Assembly: GCA_037176845.1 (NCBI GenBank)
Contig: JAYKXP010000018.1
Coordinates: 682,001 to 746,000, forward strand
Length of the DNA stretch: 64,000 nucleotides
Direction: 5' to 3'
From: Paramarasmius palmivorus
Taxonomy: Eukaryota; Basidiomycota; Agaricomycetes; Agaricales; Marasmiaceae
Part shown: one piece after another, positions 34,767 to 47,857 of the stretch
How the letters are laid out: every line of letters begins with the position of its first letter
How positions within the stretch are numbered: position 1 is the first letter of the stretch
Notes under the pieces: model-generated
Seen by the model: the letters and a program-made list of their open reading frames with translations, nothing else
What the model was told of the DNA's origin: nothing
The model's database searches: none
Position numbers and translations under genes: made by a program

Positions 34767-37700
34767 CTATCTACTAGCCTCCCGCAAACATTTGAATGTA
34801 TATGCTACTTCATCCCGTGCACCTTCATATAGACCATGCTGCAGGAGCTTGTGCTGGCGTTCTCGGTGAGTAGTGCATGGTAGTCGCTCCACAGCCTTTT
34901 TCCACCATGCGAGACCTACTACGAAGCTAACAATGCCATTTGGTCCAAACCTTTCCAGCTCACTCCAATCTTGACCACTCTCCTGTGTCAGCCGAATGCC
35001 AATTCCGCAGTCTCGACGCCATCCCGGAGCACATGCCTTGTACCAGTTCTCGAAGTCCTCGGCATACTTGGGCAAATCCTTGATATCATCCTTGCAGGAG
35101 ACCGGACGCCCACAATTGATCCAGTGTGTAATAACGGAAGGTCGGTGTGTTGCTAGGAGTCGCTTCCCCTTGTAATCAGCTTGACCATCGAGTCGAAGCC
35201 AGTTCATCGTTACGTCGCGGAGCTCTCGGTCCATCTTGGCATCATGGCAGATCGATATCACTGTTCGAACGTAGTCAGGCGTGCCTTGAGGAGTGCTGAC
35301 CATATGCGGAATGTGCTCCGGTACAGGGTCGACAACAGGAGTGGTGGTGTTGGATTCGCTAGCCCTGATCTTCCTACGCTTAGCACTTGGGCCTGAGGAT
35401 GGTGTACTGAGACACTTCCTCTTCTCCCTGCTACCAACGACGATCAAGTCGTCGTCGTCCGAACGATCCGCGTTATTATGGGATGTGCTCTTGCCCCGCG
35501 CCTCGATGACGTTGACATCTTCATCCTCTGTGATGGACCCAGCAGCTTCTGCCTCCTGTCGTGTTCGTTTGCGAGCAACCTCAGTGCCTGTAATGACTGG
35601 CCTCTTTCTCGGGATAACAACACCATCAAACGTCAGCACCCGTTTAACAGGTGCGCTCGCTGATTTGTCTGAGGCCTTGGCAGTTGCTGAAGACTTCGAC
35701 ATTGAAGTGGAAGGAAGTGGCGAGGAGTTCATGGGAGAAGCCACAAATGGCTCAGGTGATGACCCACGTACGGACACAGGGGGTGAACTATGAAGCGAAG
35801 CTGAAGGAGAGGTCGCGCGAGATGGTGGCGGAGATGTTGGTGCCGTAGACGATGGGGACGGCGGATTAGAGACAGATGTGGTATCTTTTTCTGAAGATGA
35901 TGAGGGTCCCAGCCTATTCGCACGAGTGCTTTGGGAATTATTCCCCTTCTTGGCCGCAGAGCCGGGCCAAGGGGGCGCAGTAAATGTCTTCCTGGCATGA
36001 ATCATGGCAGGTGGTAGTCCACGGCGTGATGAGGTAGAATCTGTCATCGATGGTCTTAGAGAGGTAGACCCTGAAGGCTTGGAAGAAGATGTTGAGGGTT
36101 TGGAAGAGGCAGAAATCGACAGCTTATAAGTGGACGATGCTGAAGGCTTCGAAGTGGAAGCTGTTGAGGGCTTGGAAGAGCTGGATGCCGAGGGCTTGGT
36201 AGATGGCAAGGAAATGGAAGGGGTAGGAACAGTAGAACCAGCGTCGGTAGTCGTAGAGGGTTTGCTTGCTGCTGTAATCGATTGCCCTGATTTCGAAGAG
36301 CCCGCGGATCGTGCACCCGACGCTTCGATAATATCATCGACACGATGGTAATTGACCCCATCTTCCTCTGACACTAGGGAGGACATCGATGGGGCCTCCA
36401 TAGGCAGCGCCCGACTTTGACATTCGGAGACGGCTATTGTTTTGTCAGACGATTTTAACCCACATTCAACACAACCTTGTACTCACTGAAGCACTTCCTC
36501 AAGAATGTACCAAAGACGGTGAGGACATATTTTTTATAAGGTGCGCGAGCAGCAGCACCAAAGTTCATCGGACTTGGACCATTGGTTGTACCAGAATGAA
36601 CACTAGAATAACAAAAGGCGTAAATACATTATCACCCGCGCCCTGGATACACTCTAACCCACCTCAAGGTATTCAACCTTCCCGCATCTGCAGGTTCTGG
36701 ACCTCCACCTATCAGCGTCCAATGCCAACCTGTAGCCTCCCTCAAACCATCCAAGATAGGCTGCGTGAAAGCAGCAGCTCGCTCGATTGCCCTATGATGG
36801 GGGAAAGGTACTCAGCAACACATAGTATTCAGTTCCAATTTGCAACATACCTTTGACGAGAGGCTGGGTCCGTAGCCGGCGGTGCATTCCTCTGCTGGCG
36901 CCAAGCTTCGACACGTTTGTTATGCTCTTGCTCAGCCAATGTTGCCCATTGTTTTTGCTCATCTGGAGTTAAGTTGGCGTACTGTTGGTTCACGACTTCT
37001 TGACGAACAGCGATAAAGGAATCTCCTCCTGTAAGTATACATTTAGTATCCCAACGCCAAACTCGAAATGGACGCATACCTTTCTTGACGAAGCGAATTT
37101 TCTGCTGCTTGTCGGCAATTGCTTCTGCAACTAGCCCATCTACGGTCTCCGAGTTTAGGCGTGCCCATATTCCATGAGGAGTATTGCTGGTGAGATCGGT
37201 GCTGTTCGCTGCTTGGTTCTCTGCAGACTGGATGTATTCGGCCTGGATCTCTTCTGGGAGCCCCTTGAACGTAGCCTCAGCGATCTCGGCTCGTAGCTGG
37301 TCCTCGGCGATAGTCCCTGTGATAGTAGTTTAGTACATCGTCGTACATAGAATCAAGATACGTACCTTTGACCAGCCTTTCTCTAACCAAACGGTCTACC
37401 AGCTCAGCATTTTTCCTAGCCCACACGAGAGCAGGGCTGCGACGACGGCCAGGACCAGTATTGACCCCGGAGAGCTTAGCCATGAGACCTTTGAAGGCCT
37501 CGCCGTCCTTCGAGTTGGGATCTTGAGACTTCCTACAGTGATAATTCATCCAACGATTCATTTGCTGAAGTGGGAAGGAAGTGAGCCATGGGTGTCACAA
37601 TCTGTCACAGTAGTCACATTACCTCGATTGTCTCCACGATGAACCTCTTCGTCTCCGCAAACTCATTGCATCGCTCCTCGAAATCTGCCAGGGACTCTCC

Positions 37701-37937
37701 TTCCTCCTGCTGAGGCTCGACGAGCTCAGGATCTGCAGTGTCGTCATCCACTGCAGCAAGAGCCTCCGGAGTAGGTTCCTCGTTACGGTCCTCAGGCTTG
37801 AACCGTTTGAAATAACGACGATTTAGATCACGAAGGAACTCTAGACCCCACCCCTCTTGGTATGCGACCTCATAGGGAACGAGTTCTTGATCTAGGAACT
37901 CTCTGCGAGCACCGGAGAAGATACTAGGAGGTGCCAT
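34767..37937 (-). CDS. Large Ser-rich KDZ accessory protein (block C)
   Basis: Seven exons: 37623-37937, 37366-37564, 37080-37316, 36851-37028, 36663-36791, about 36490-36572, and about 36410 to 34767. Exons 4 and 5 are 178 and 129 bases, identical to the matching exons in element A. Conserved pieces are ATGWHWTLIGGGPEP, MNFGAAARAPYKK, the long Ser/Thr/Pro region with KPS repeats and a basic KRRK patch, and the C-terminal block (GPNGIVSFVVGLAWWKKAV). Open throughout. Role is unknown beyond association with KDZ units. Confidence 0.75.
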
Positions 37938-38486
37938 AGAAGAGAAGAGAAATGACTAGGACAATTCGGAGATTCGAAAGGCATTATCCAGTTGAGTTAT
38001 CCTTTATACCACTCCCCCTGGTTGTTCCCAATCCCGAAGAAACCTTGCTGACTGACAATATCCACCAGTTTGCTCTCTACGCCCGCAACAACTTTCTTAC
38101 CGACCCCTTGCAACCTCGTCCGAATTTCTCGCACCGGAACACATCCTGAAACACTGGCAACTATCCTTTGGACCAATCATAGAGCATGCCTTACGACTTA
38201 CGCCAATCGTCTCAAGTGGTCGGATTTCGTTCGGACCTCAGCCTGTGCTTGCGTCACCCAAGGTCACCAACCTCAACGTCTCCCGCCGTACAGCGCCGTA
38301 CCCTTCACAGCATCAGCTTTTTCCATCCGATTATCAGTTAACCGAGGCGATCATCTCCCATGTTCCGCGTGTTCTGACGTTTGCGCATCGATATACCGAG
38401 TCAACGATAATCCGGCTGCTCCGAAAATCCGACTTGTTCCAAGGTTTACGTTCCCAGAATCCTAGGCTTTCATACTTACCACCATC

Positions 38487-38848
38487 ATGGCTGAAGATCC
38501 CAACACTCTCCCTTGTGTCCAAACCAGTGTCCAACATCTGGGAGGTGAGTACTGTCACTGAATCTGCCTTCAGAATTACCAGACTAAAACTTGTGTAGAC
38601 TTGATCATCACCACCACGACGAGGATAGAACGCGGTACCGCGACGTCTCTTGCTTTGGAAGAAGCAGATGTCAGTCCTCCTTTCCTCAACCTACCGCGTT
38701 ACCTGGCACGCCCAGTTCATGAATATCGTGAATATCATCGTTCGGTCCCGCACCCACGTACGTTGCAACCTCGCCCTGGAATGCAGAATCATCAAGGCAA
38801 ATACTATGTGATCTTTCGAGGCAGAGAGGTCGGAATCTTCTACGACGC
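38487..38848 (+). pseudogene. RNase H1 N-terminal-like gene, truncated (block C)
   Basis: Exons 38487-38544 and 38599-38848 encode MAEDPNTLPC and a segment ending GKYYVIFRGREVGIFYDA, parallel to the element A gene (10387-10690). A donor GTAAGT follows at 38849, but only 17 bases of the intron remain before element B begins at 38866. The exon with the TWEDA-type helix is missing, and no matching exon is found right of element B. Confidence 0.7.
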
Positions 38849-38865
38849 GTAAGTCGATTCTGTCA

Positions 38866-39060
38866 CAGCTGATGTTGTAACTTTTTTGTAAAAGTAGGTG
38901 GCAGTTATCACAACGACTTTTGCAAGAATTTGTGATAACGACTTTAGCAAAGGTGGGTGATAAATAGTCGACTTTTGCTAAAGTGGACGCTTCCAATTGT
39001 TTAAAGTAGCTTTCACAAAAGTAAAAGGTAGGTTTTACAAAAGTGATTCCAACAGAATGA
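38866..39060 (+). repeat. Left terminal inverted repeat of element B
   Basis: Aligns with the reverse complement of the right end over about 200 bases, with long exact runs such as GGCAGTTATCACAACGACTT and AACGACTTTAGCAAAGGTGG. It is composed of repeated, inverted TTTTGCAAAAGT and GTGATAAC-like words. Confidence 0.88.
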
Positions 39061-39140
39061 CATTAGCAAATGGGATACAAGAGACGTAACTTTTACAAAT
39101 GTATAGATGTATCTTTAGATAAAAGAACATGACAGACGCA

Positions 39141-42100
39141 TTAAATACCATCGTCCCCTTCCATTACCATAAGCCTATCACTGAGAGTGATATCTAGTTC
39201 CTCTTCCTCACTCTCATCCTCACCCTCGTCCTCGTCCTCGTCCTCGTCTTCATCCTGCTTGTCGCCTAAGTTCTCCTGAGGTTCATCTTCATCACCGCTG
39301 TCATCCGTGGGGCTTTCTTCAGCACTGCTGCTATCATCGTCATCGTCATTGATACCACTGTCAGTATAGTCGCTGTCGGTAGAGTCGGTATCGCTCTCGT
39401 CATCGTCATCGGCATCACTGAGAGTGTCACGCTTCCTCTTTGATGACGATGCTGCGTTCTTGGATGAGGAAGCACGTGCAGCAACAGTTGATGTTGTGGG
39501 GATAAGGGGTATGTAGGATCTTGCTGCCTTCGCTTTTGTCTTGTTCCATTTCGCAGTAAACCGTTGCGCGATCCTTTGCTTGATGGCCGCCTGTTGGTGG
39601 GCATAGGCTGAGCAGCCTTCAGAATGAGCAGGAGTAAATCCTGGTATATCTGCCCGCTCTTTCCACCACTTTTCTTCCCATACCAGCGATGCCAGACAAC
39701 GCCGCATTTCTTCTTGAAGAAGGAGTACTTCTTCACGCCATCGACGAACACGAGCATACGCCTTACAATATTCAACCCGAAGTCCTGAAACGTATTGTTA
39801 GTAGAGTAGATGCTTGGGATAGAATAACTGACCATCTTGCAAAGCTTGAGCTGTAGATAGACCACTAAGACGTCCTGCAGCTTCCCAGATCCAAGAAATC
39901 AATCGAGTACTCTCTCCGGCGCCTGGTAGAGGTATAGCACCAGATTGCTCCCGACGCTTGGCTGTTGCCCGTGCATGTTTAGCTGCTTTCTTCTTCTTCT
40001 TCTGCGCCTCATCGAGATCGTCCATACAACGAATATCTTCAGACTTCAACTCTTGCCATGTCATCTTCGACTGGTCGCTATTGTTAAGTCGAAGCAGTGC
40101 ATCCCATGCTGTTTGATATGTCGTAGCAAATGAGTCGATCTTGCGCTGCTGACGGTCTACCAGTTCCCGTGAGCGGGTAGTTGGGCCTTGTTTCTGTGCA
40201 TTGCGCTTCTTATATCGAAGGAGCCTTTGCTTAACAAGGAGGCCATGACGAAGGCCGTTGAGCGACTCGTTAAGTTGAGCTTCCCGTAAGCGAGTTTCAA
40301 TCTTGACAAGGTTGGTGTCACAATTGGGAGGTGCGCGTTGGGACTTTGACAGGGAAGAGGGTAAGAGAAGGGGAATATCCTCGACGCTTTGTGATGTTTG
40401 TTCCGTTGGAAGGGTTGCAAAAACTTGGAGAGATACAGGAGAGTACCGGCGCTGGAGAGTCCTCAGTCGTTTGATCTGTTGGCCAAGCCTGGTACGTCGA
40501 CTAACGAAGTTCTTCATTTGCTTCGGTGTGGCTGACTTCGTCTGGGCTATATCATCCTTCAGGGAAAGCCTACGTTGGAATAATAATGATTAGCTGGGCA
40601 TGGGTGGACGAAGATAAAACATACTGTTGAGTCTCAACTTCCAGCCCAAAGAAAACGAACTCCGATGGTGTGGTGTCATCCGCAGCAGGTAGAGTTGAAC
40701 TTCCTGCCTTTTTGTCTTCTTCTGCCAATTCCTGTTGTACTGACTTGAGTGTGATACCTAAATACAGTTGTTTAGTACTAAGACGAAAGCGTACAGCAAT
40801 CACTTACCGCATTCTGGTAACGAAAACGGATTACTTTCCGTACGCTTTGCTTCAAAGTCTTCCACAGCCTTCATCCATTGCGATGCTTCGTTCTGTTGAT
40901 GCTGTGTAAAGGATTCCCAGGCCTGGTATTGCCTTTTGTACTGCTTCACGGCGTTGAGGAGCCTTTTGAGAAGAAGCTTGTCTATGAGAAGATATTTAAC
41001 GAGTCAGATAAGGGCATAACGATCAACATACCTAAGCTGACAGTCTTTGTCCAGTTCCAGTCGCCACAATGGTCCTCCAGCGTATCATGATGTGAACCTG
41101 GCCCCATTTCCTTGATGCTTGTAGCAACAGGTCCAATGCCTGACCACACCCTCTCTATTCCCTCAGCGTCTGTTTCACCTGAGCCCTCCGTGTACAGAAG
41201 AGAAAAATTCTCTTGACACTTGAGGAGGTGTCCCAGAATGTGGAGCTTGGGAATGACCAGCTTTAGTGCTCGGCGTGTGAGAATCTGGCGTACAAGTGGA
41301 GGAAGCGCCATGAATCGAGCATAGAGTTTCTTCGACCACTGGCACATTATATCATATGACAGAAGGAGCAGTATGGCGAGAGGAATGTGGCGAAGCAAGG
41401 ATGCCACAATGTAGTCCATATTGGCGTATCTAACATGAGTCAGTAGGATCACAGAATGAACCTTGGATATACATACCTTTCACCGACTTGTAGAGCACCT
41501 AGTCCATTCGCGAGTATAATCTCGTGTCGGGCACAAAGCCCAGCACCCTTTCCAGTTTCGTCGTAGCCAATATTGTACTTTGTATTGGCATGGTCCAAAG
41601 CGGCGAGTCCTGTACATGTTGACATCTAGAATAAATGTGAACGCGTGCTCTTCATTGATCAGGTATAAGCATACCTCTTTTTGCTGCTGCATCTTCAATA
41701 CCCATTCTTTGTATGGTTCTTGCTCGACAAAATACGCCCAGCCATCTTGAAGGCTCGGATCTTTCTCCCATGATGAGATCTTCTTCCTTTTTAGCCTGAA
41801 GCATGCATCGATAGCGATAAAGAGGCAATATAAGAATCTGTGGGAAACGTAAGTATAGCATCTAACATGAAGACAAAGATGTCTTACTGAGACTGCGGAG
41901 GAGCGCTGTTCCATCCGTCAGGGAGGTTGATATTCGGCCTTGGACACGCAATGCAGGAGACGACAAGTTCTCCTGGTTCTGTATCTTCCACCTTCCTTTC
42001 TCCGTCATTGCCGCGCCCTGCACGACGCAGCATTGCTAGATTGCGCCACTGTCGTATCATACGCAAAAATGCCTTGTAGCGGCTCTGTAAAGCAAGTCAG

Positions 42101-43266
42101 CAAGACAACAGGCAATAGGAAGAACAACATACGCCAAGAGCCTTGCCAGTATTATCAGTTAATCTCTCGAGCGAACGATAATAGTCGAAGGCAGTGATCT
42201 TTCCGGTGAGGGTCATGATGTGGAACTGTTGTAAACAGCGGAATGTGCAAGCGGTCTTTGGTCTGGTCGTAGTTGACGGGAACCATTCGTGGAGCATCAA
42301 CTGCTCCCATTTCTGTTGTTGTACTTTGGTTTGCGACCAAACCGAAGAAGTACACCCACAGAAGTTAAGTGACACATGATGAAGCCCCGTGGTGTCCAGA
42401 ACAGTAAACTCGGCTGGACCTTTTGCAGGAAGGGGGCATTTCGAACCATCAGGGTGACCGAGCTGGACGACTAGACCCAGTCGTCGCAATGACACACGTT
42501 CAAAATGTGCGTCTTTCCAGTTCTGAAGAAAAATGATAAGCCTTGTGAGATTTCTAAGAGATACTTCGTAACGTACCTCAATTCGATGCAACGGGGAAAA
42601 CCTATGGCGCTCGACACAACAGTCTTGACACATAAGCGCAGTCGAGGCACAGTCGGTGCAACGAAACGTCGGAGCTACTTGCTCCTTTCGGGATGGACAG
42701 AAGGGGCATGAGCTGGGAATATTCTCTCCGCGCCCCTTGAGTATCAAGGTTAAGGCAAGGAAGTGGTCCCGGTTGTCGAGGAAACCTTTCATTGGGCTGT
42801 CCTAAAAGATGGGTGTAAGTGAGAAATAGTCCTGTTAGGCTAGCTTTGATACACTCACTGAAGGAAACCGTCTCCTCGTTTTCTTGGAGCTGTCTGCGTT
42901 GATATCAGCTGCTGCAGTATCCACCTGCTCGTTATCCACGGGTATGTCCATATCGTCGTAGTTATCCCAGTCAGAGGAAGGCTGAACAGAAATATGTTCT
43001 CTCTTTTTAATCGGCGACTGTGGTGGAGCAATAGAGACGGAGGTGTGTACACGTCGTTGGTCTTGAGACATCGTCTGAGTTCTGATGACATTGTCGTTCG
43101 GCTCATGAAAAGAGATACCAAGAGACGAGAAAGAGGTAAAGCCGCTGAGAGGATTGTGGGTTTGGTGCCGAAAACCCCTCTTCTTCTTTTGCTGGGACGA
43201 CATGGGAGTAGAGATTACAGCGTTGACAGCACGACATGACGGTTCTGGGGAAGGAAGCAGAAGCAT
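39141..43266 (-). CDS. KDZ transposase with CxC2 cysteine cluster (element B)
   Basis: About a dozen exons, all open, read from about 43266 (or the ATG at 43203, MSSQQKKKRG) to the stop at 39141. The CxC2 cluster is SCPFC, TFRCTDC, LMCQDCCVERH in the exon at 42563-42797. A long N-terminal domain with LTDNTGKALG and LRMIRQW matches element A (LTDNTGLNLP, LRMIRQW). The core shows GLCARHEI, YDIMCQW near 41365, and a DAEGIERVW-type acid pair. The C-terminal part is coiled-coil-like and ends in a run of Asp/Glu. It is the likely mobiliser of element B and, through shared ends, of the palindrome family. Confidence 0.9.
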
Positions 43267-43387
43267 TCGGACCGAGAAGTTCTTCCGATTAATGCACCTG
43301 AGGTCGTAGGTTACGGTACGTGGGTCTGGACTTTGCTTCTAATTCCGAGGCTTAGGTACACTTTCAGAATCCGTACAAAAAACTATA

Positions 43388-45160
43388 TTATTTTTTATAT
43401 CTAGAGCGCAATTCGTCTAAGGTAGAGTACATGAGAAGACCATCTTTCAGCCGTATTCTATCCTGCGTTTTAGCAATTTCCCTCTGAGGCTTTGTCATGG
43501 TCGAACGAAGGCGAAAGCCATCGTCTACCCACCGAAATAGGCCGCCTGCGGTATACTGCGTGAAGGAGTAGCGGGTCTCTTCGAGTAAAATTGGAGTATT
43601 TGAATGCCTGATATAAGCCGACGGAATGAGAACCGTCCATCCCGGTGGAAACTCAAGCACTAGGCCCAATTCCCAAAGAACGATGTGCCCTCCCTTAGTG
43701 TGGTCGAACTTCCCGAGAGCGGTGATAGCGCACCATCCGAAGATATAATTGAGATGGTCGATATGCTGAACGGTAACTGTTTGCGGACCGAAATTGTATG
43801 TACTGCACGCCCAGACGCTATTCGCGAAGTTGTGCGTGCAGTTAGGGTGCTCCTTTCGTAGTCGAGTATCATAATCGCAGAACTGGCGATAAACGTTCGG
43901 TGCCCATGTCGCGAATCCACCGTTAGCATGACCTGCCAAGCGTTTGAAGCAAGGCAAGTCGGTGAGCCTTTGAAGAATATCTTCGTTCTTCGGAGTGTGG
44001 TAGATACGTTTCGGATACTGAATACTGAGTGGTCAGTGAAGATTGTATCCGAACACAGATAAAGTCGATGTACCTCCTGTCCTCCGCCGAACGAATATCC
44101 AAACGGCTGCACAGGGAACTCCCCGCGCTTGTGAAAAAGATGCTTGCTTTCAAAGTATATGTCATCCCTTGCGTTGTCGAGCTCTGTTGCAGCAGTCTTG
44201 ATAACTTCATCCCAGGACTTGTCTCCTCGGGGAGGACCCATTAGTACCCCAACGACAACCTGATTTTTGTCGATGATAGGAACCGAACTACAGCTATGAA
44301 AGGTTAGTAAACGATTGACTTAACACGTAGAGCAAAACTTACTCGGAAGGTACAGGACAAAGCTTGAACTTGTGCCGCGAGTTTGGGCCAACAAGCTCCT
44401 CAAGAGCGTGTATCCGCCCATCGCCATCTGGTACACGCCCTAACTGCCCTAGATAACTGTCGGTTTCATTGAGAATGGCTGCGGTATCGAACCCAGTACC
44501 AACAGCAGTTGAATGTTGGACAAGCTTTCCGCCCAACGTAGCACTGGTTTGATCTTTGAGTTTCTGACGCTTCTTTTGCCGAAGTCGATGCTTTCGTGCT
44601 GTTTCTGGGTTCCTGGGAGCTGAAGATACGGAAAGAGAGGGTTCAGAGGGAAGAGGTGAAGTAGACGGAAGAGGTGATGCAGAAGTTGATGGAATTGGCG
44701 AAACTGAAACGGACGGAAGTGGTGACGGAGACGATGATGGTGGAATAGAAGGAGCAGGGGAAGGTAATGTCGTTAGGTTCGCAGAGGACTGCTTCTTTCG
44801 CCTGCGTCTCTTCTTGCCCCGAGAAACTTCTAACTCCGGCAAAGGATTCAGTGGTGGAGGTGAGGAAATGGGCGGTGAAGGCGGGGGTGATGACAGAGGT
44901 GACGAAGCGTCACTCGGAGGAAGTGAGCTGAGGGGTGAACCAAAGGGGGAGTATGGTGGTTCTAGTTCAGGGGGTTCTGTTGGGGGATGATCCACCACGC
45001 CATCTGGAGCCCGAGTCCAATTTACACGGGCACGAGCAACGATGGTTTGAGTAAGGTTGAAAGCTGGGTCTGCCTGAAAAGAAACGAGGTTGTCCCAGTC
45101 CTCTGTAGACTACAAATAGGTAAACCGGCGAAGATACGCAGCTAGTGGATAACGTACCAT
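43388..45160 (-). CDS. TET/JBP-family 2-oxoglutarate/Fe(II) dioxygenase
   Basis: A predicted oxidase of methylated bases in DNA (5-methylcytosine to hydroxymethylcytosine or further), by family. The ATG (45158-45160) is alone in exon 1. Exon 2 starts at 45109 (STEDWDNLV) and leads into a Ser/Pro-rich linker and a basic region (RLRQKKRQKLK). The catalytic part has Fe ligands HxD at HIDH (about 43765) and a second His in RHSNTP (about 43606), with Arg in ETRYSFTQY (about 43573) as the likely 2OG contact. FDHTKGGHIVLWELG, FPPGW and AGGLFRW are typical of the agaricomycete group. It lies just downstream of the transposase start and on the same strand. No breaks are seen. Confidence 0.88.
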
Positions 45161-45199
45161 GCTACAAGTTCAGAGCAGAGCTCACTCGTGCGACCCTGG

Positions 45200-46620
45200 C
45201 TAGAGTGCCGCAAAGGAGCTTCTACCGGTGTATTTATTGCGTGAGCTGGCATTACGTCGAGATGTGGGAAGACCACTTACGATAGAATATTCCCATACCT
45301 GTATCCGACTCATATCCGACCAACCTCCTGCCGCCGTCAAGCTGTAGAATTGAATGCAAGATATCCGGAGCCCAGCTTGATTCCTAGACACAAGCATCGG
45401 TAGTATAATCGTTGATTATGGAGCGTGAATGGGGAAATGTCGAGGCCATCGAATGCAAATAATCGGACAAGCGCGCAATCTTCAGGAGTCATACTGGGGA
45501 TATGATGCGATGAAACGACGACATAAGTCCGGTCAACCAAATCCAATTTCCGAGGTACCTTGATCCAGCCGAACAAAAGAGCTAGCGTGGAATGAGCACT
45601 GAAATAGACATGAGAACATGAAGGTAAGAACTACGTACCTTGTTAGGTGGTAAACTTGACGTTACCAATCGCGAGCTACATGAGAACATGAAGGTAAGCT
45701 ATAGAGGTAGACATGAGAACATGAAGGCAAGAACTACGTACCTTGTTAGGTGGTAAATTTGACGTTACCAATCGCGAGCTACATGAGAACATGAAGGTAA
45801 GAACTACATACCTTGTTAGGTGGTAAACTTGACGTTACCAATCACGAGCTACATGAGAACATGAAGGTCAGATATAGAGGTAGACATGAGAACATGAAGG
45901 TAAGAACTACGTACCTTGTTAGGTGGTAAACTTGACGTTACCAATCGCGAGCTACATGAGAACATGAAGGTAAGCTATAGAGGTAGACATGAGAACATGA
46001 AGGCAAGAACTACGTACCTTGTTAGGTGGTAAACTTGACGTTACCAATCGCGAGTTCGGTAGACGGCAATAGCCGTGGGTGTTGAACTTGACGTTTCCAA
46101 TCGCGAGCTGCACGAGAACGTAAGACCTGAAAGTAGACATGAGAACATGAAGGTAAGATAAAGGTAGACATGAGAACATGAAGGTAAGAACCACGTACCT
46201 TGATGAACTTGACGTTGCCAATTGCTGAACCATTGAACCTCTGATTTCCTGCTGTGCAATACCCTCGTATCCTCCCTCAATCAAGCCATCTCTGAAGAAG
46301 ACGATTCTCCGAAGCATTGTATTCTTCCTTGTCTTTCCGTTGGGTCCTTTCTGATCATTGATGTTGCCGGAGTTGATGAACTTCACATCGCCAATAGCGA
46401 GTTTGAAGCGAGTCGACGTTGAACTTTGATTTCATTACTGAGAAATTTGTTAGTAGAAAGAGAAGAATTGAGACGTACCTTGGCCCTTTCCTCCCAAGTC
46501 ATAGGTACTAATATTGACGACAAGTCAATCGATGATACGTATGAACCGGTGTGAGGATGTGGGTGCGCTGCAACTGTAAAGCAGCAAGCCGGCGGCAGTT
46601 GAAGGAGGAGCGGAAAGAAG
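45200..46620 (-). pseudogene. Degenerate gene with possible PIWI-like fragment
   Basis: Leftward coding-looking pieces include LSSILVPMTWEERAK (near 46490-46540), a segment RIVFFRDGLIEGGYEGIAQQ (46230-46330) and LLFGWIKVPRKLDLVDRTY (about 45520-45580). RDGxxEGxY is a hallmark of Argonaute PIWI domains, but the surrounding sequence is not clearly Argonaute. A minisatellite (45600-46200) has amplified one exon-intron border. The assembly of these pieces into one gene is a guess. Confidence 0.35.
45600..46200. repeat. Minisatellite of an exon-intron unit
   Basis: A unit of about 67-105 bases is repeated, with five copies of CTTGTTAGGTGGTAAA (near 45640, 45744, 45811, 45916, 46018). On the minus strand each unit reads as a piece encoding LAIGNVKF followed by GTACGT...ATGTAG, which looks like a miniature intron of about 33 bases. 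Confidence 0.85.
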
Positions 46621-46666
46621 ACCGAGGATCAAGTTACTCGGGGCCATTTCAACGTTGTTCTTGACC

Positions 46667-47857
46667 ATGATCCCTTCCACTGAAGACGACAACGACAGCA
46701 GCTGTGTAACAGGGAAACTCAGGTAAGTAATAATTTCATTTTGCACTACAATGATTGCTCAGTCTATTCTAGTTGTCATTCATCTACAGCCTGCCTAACA
46801 CCCTTACCTTGCGCACAACCTCGAGCACACGGAAGCCAGTCACCATCGCCGTCACGACAACCGGAAGACGATCTAGAACCACCCCCTTGCGCACAACCAC
46901 GTCCTTCCTTGAACCAACATATCGACGCGGAAACCGGTGTCAACGAGATACGCACACCTCCTTGTGCGCAACCGCGTCCATCTTCCAAGCATCACGACGA
47001 TGGAAACGACGACGAGGAGATACGGTTACTTCGACATCTTTGGCGCGACGGATCTTGTGAAGACATAGAGATCGTGAAAATGAATTTATTGTAAGTCATT
47101 CCCCGTTATAGACCACATCTCTTACAACTCTTTCCTTAGGCCACGCCCCGCAGTCATCCTTCCCAACAATTCCATGAAGCATAAACGTAAATTGGAACGA
47201 ACCGTCGCCGCGATAGATGCTGCAGCCCTTGCTTCGAAACTCTACTCGTTAGACACCGCCGACCCCGGAGTGAAGACACCAAGAACCATTCGCTGCGCGT
47301 CGTTCAAGCGCAGGAAAACGGTTCACAAAAAGTCCGATGATAATCAAGTTAGTATTGCGCTCTTCACTCCAAGCCCTGGCATGTTAAACTCACGTCTGGC
47401 TAGGTGTTTGGAAACGCTTCCTCTACATCAACCTTAGTTCAGCACGTTCCAGTCACCGTGGCCTCATCGTCGGCATGCGTGATACCAGTCACATTGTCTA
47501 TTCAAGAGGACGTGGACGACGGAGCCTCTCCACCTCAGCTACCTCCATCTCCTGAAGAGATATTTTGACACCGTCGCCTTCCTATTGACCCTCGGTAAGT
47601 CTCCTTCAGTGATAACACTCAATCTGGACTGACTTTCCGAACACCAGGGATTATGAGATGATCCGAGGAAGGGTTTTGTTGAGTTCTTGGTCGGGTCGGC
47701 GCATATTTCTTGGATGTGTAAGTGTGGGTCCCTTGTTGTCCTGACTATGAGCTAACCGAAACGTCAGCCAGCACGCTATTTACATCTACTATATCTACCC
47801 GTTAATGTGAAAGCCTCGGGTTTTCTCCGTTTGTTTCAAGACTGGTACTACCGCTAA
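46667..47857 (+). CDS. Hypothetical protein with CAQPRP repeats (element B)
   Basis: Exon 1 starts MIPSTEDDND, exon 2 (after AG near 46770) carries three copies of a PCAQPRP-type motif, and exon 3 is basic (MKHKRKLERTV, FKRRKTVHKK). A further segment ends EEIF at TGA 47566-47568. After that TGA the frame continues coding-like (HRRLPIDPR, DYEMIRGRVLL, PARYLHLLYLP) to TAA at 47855-47857, so the TGA may replace an Arg codon. The product would be about 290 residues if it does. No family recognised. Confidence 0.45.

Noticed and set aside
36829..37077. HMG-box in the accessory protein (Trp- and Lys-rich AEQEHNKRVEAWRQQ segment)
   Set aside because: The segment superficially resembles HMG-box helices, but the equivalent in element A lacks the expected aromatic pattern, so I did not name the domain.
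39190..39420. Acidic simple repeat as a separate feature
   Set aside because: The GAG/GAC-rich tract is the coding sequence of the acidic tail of the element B transposase.
46525..46746. Separate small gene on the minus strand
   Set aside because: It is out of frame with the adjoining LSSILVPMTWEERAK exon and has a hydrophobic low-information sequence. It more likely overlaps decayed sequence.
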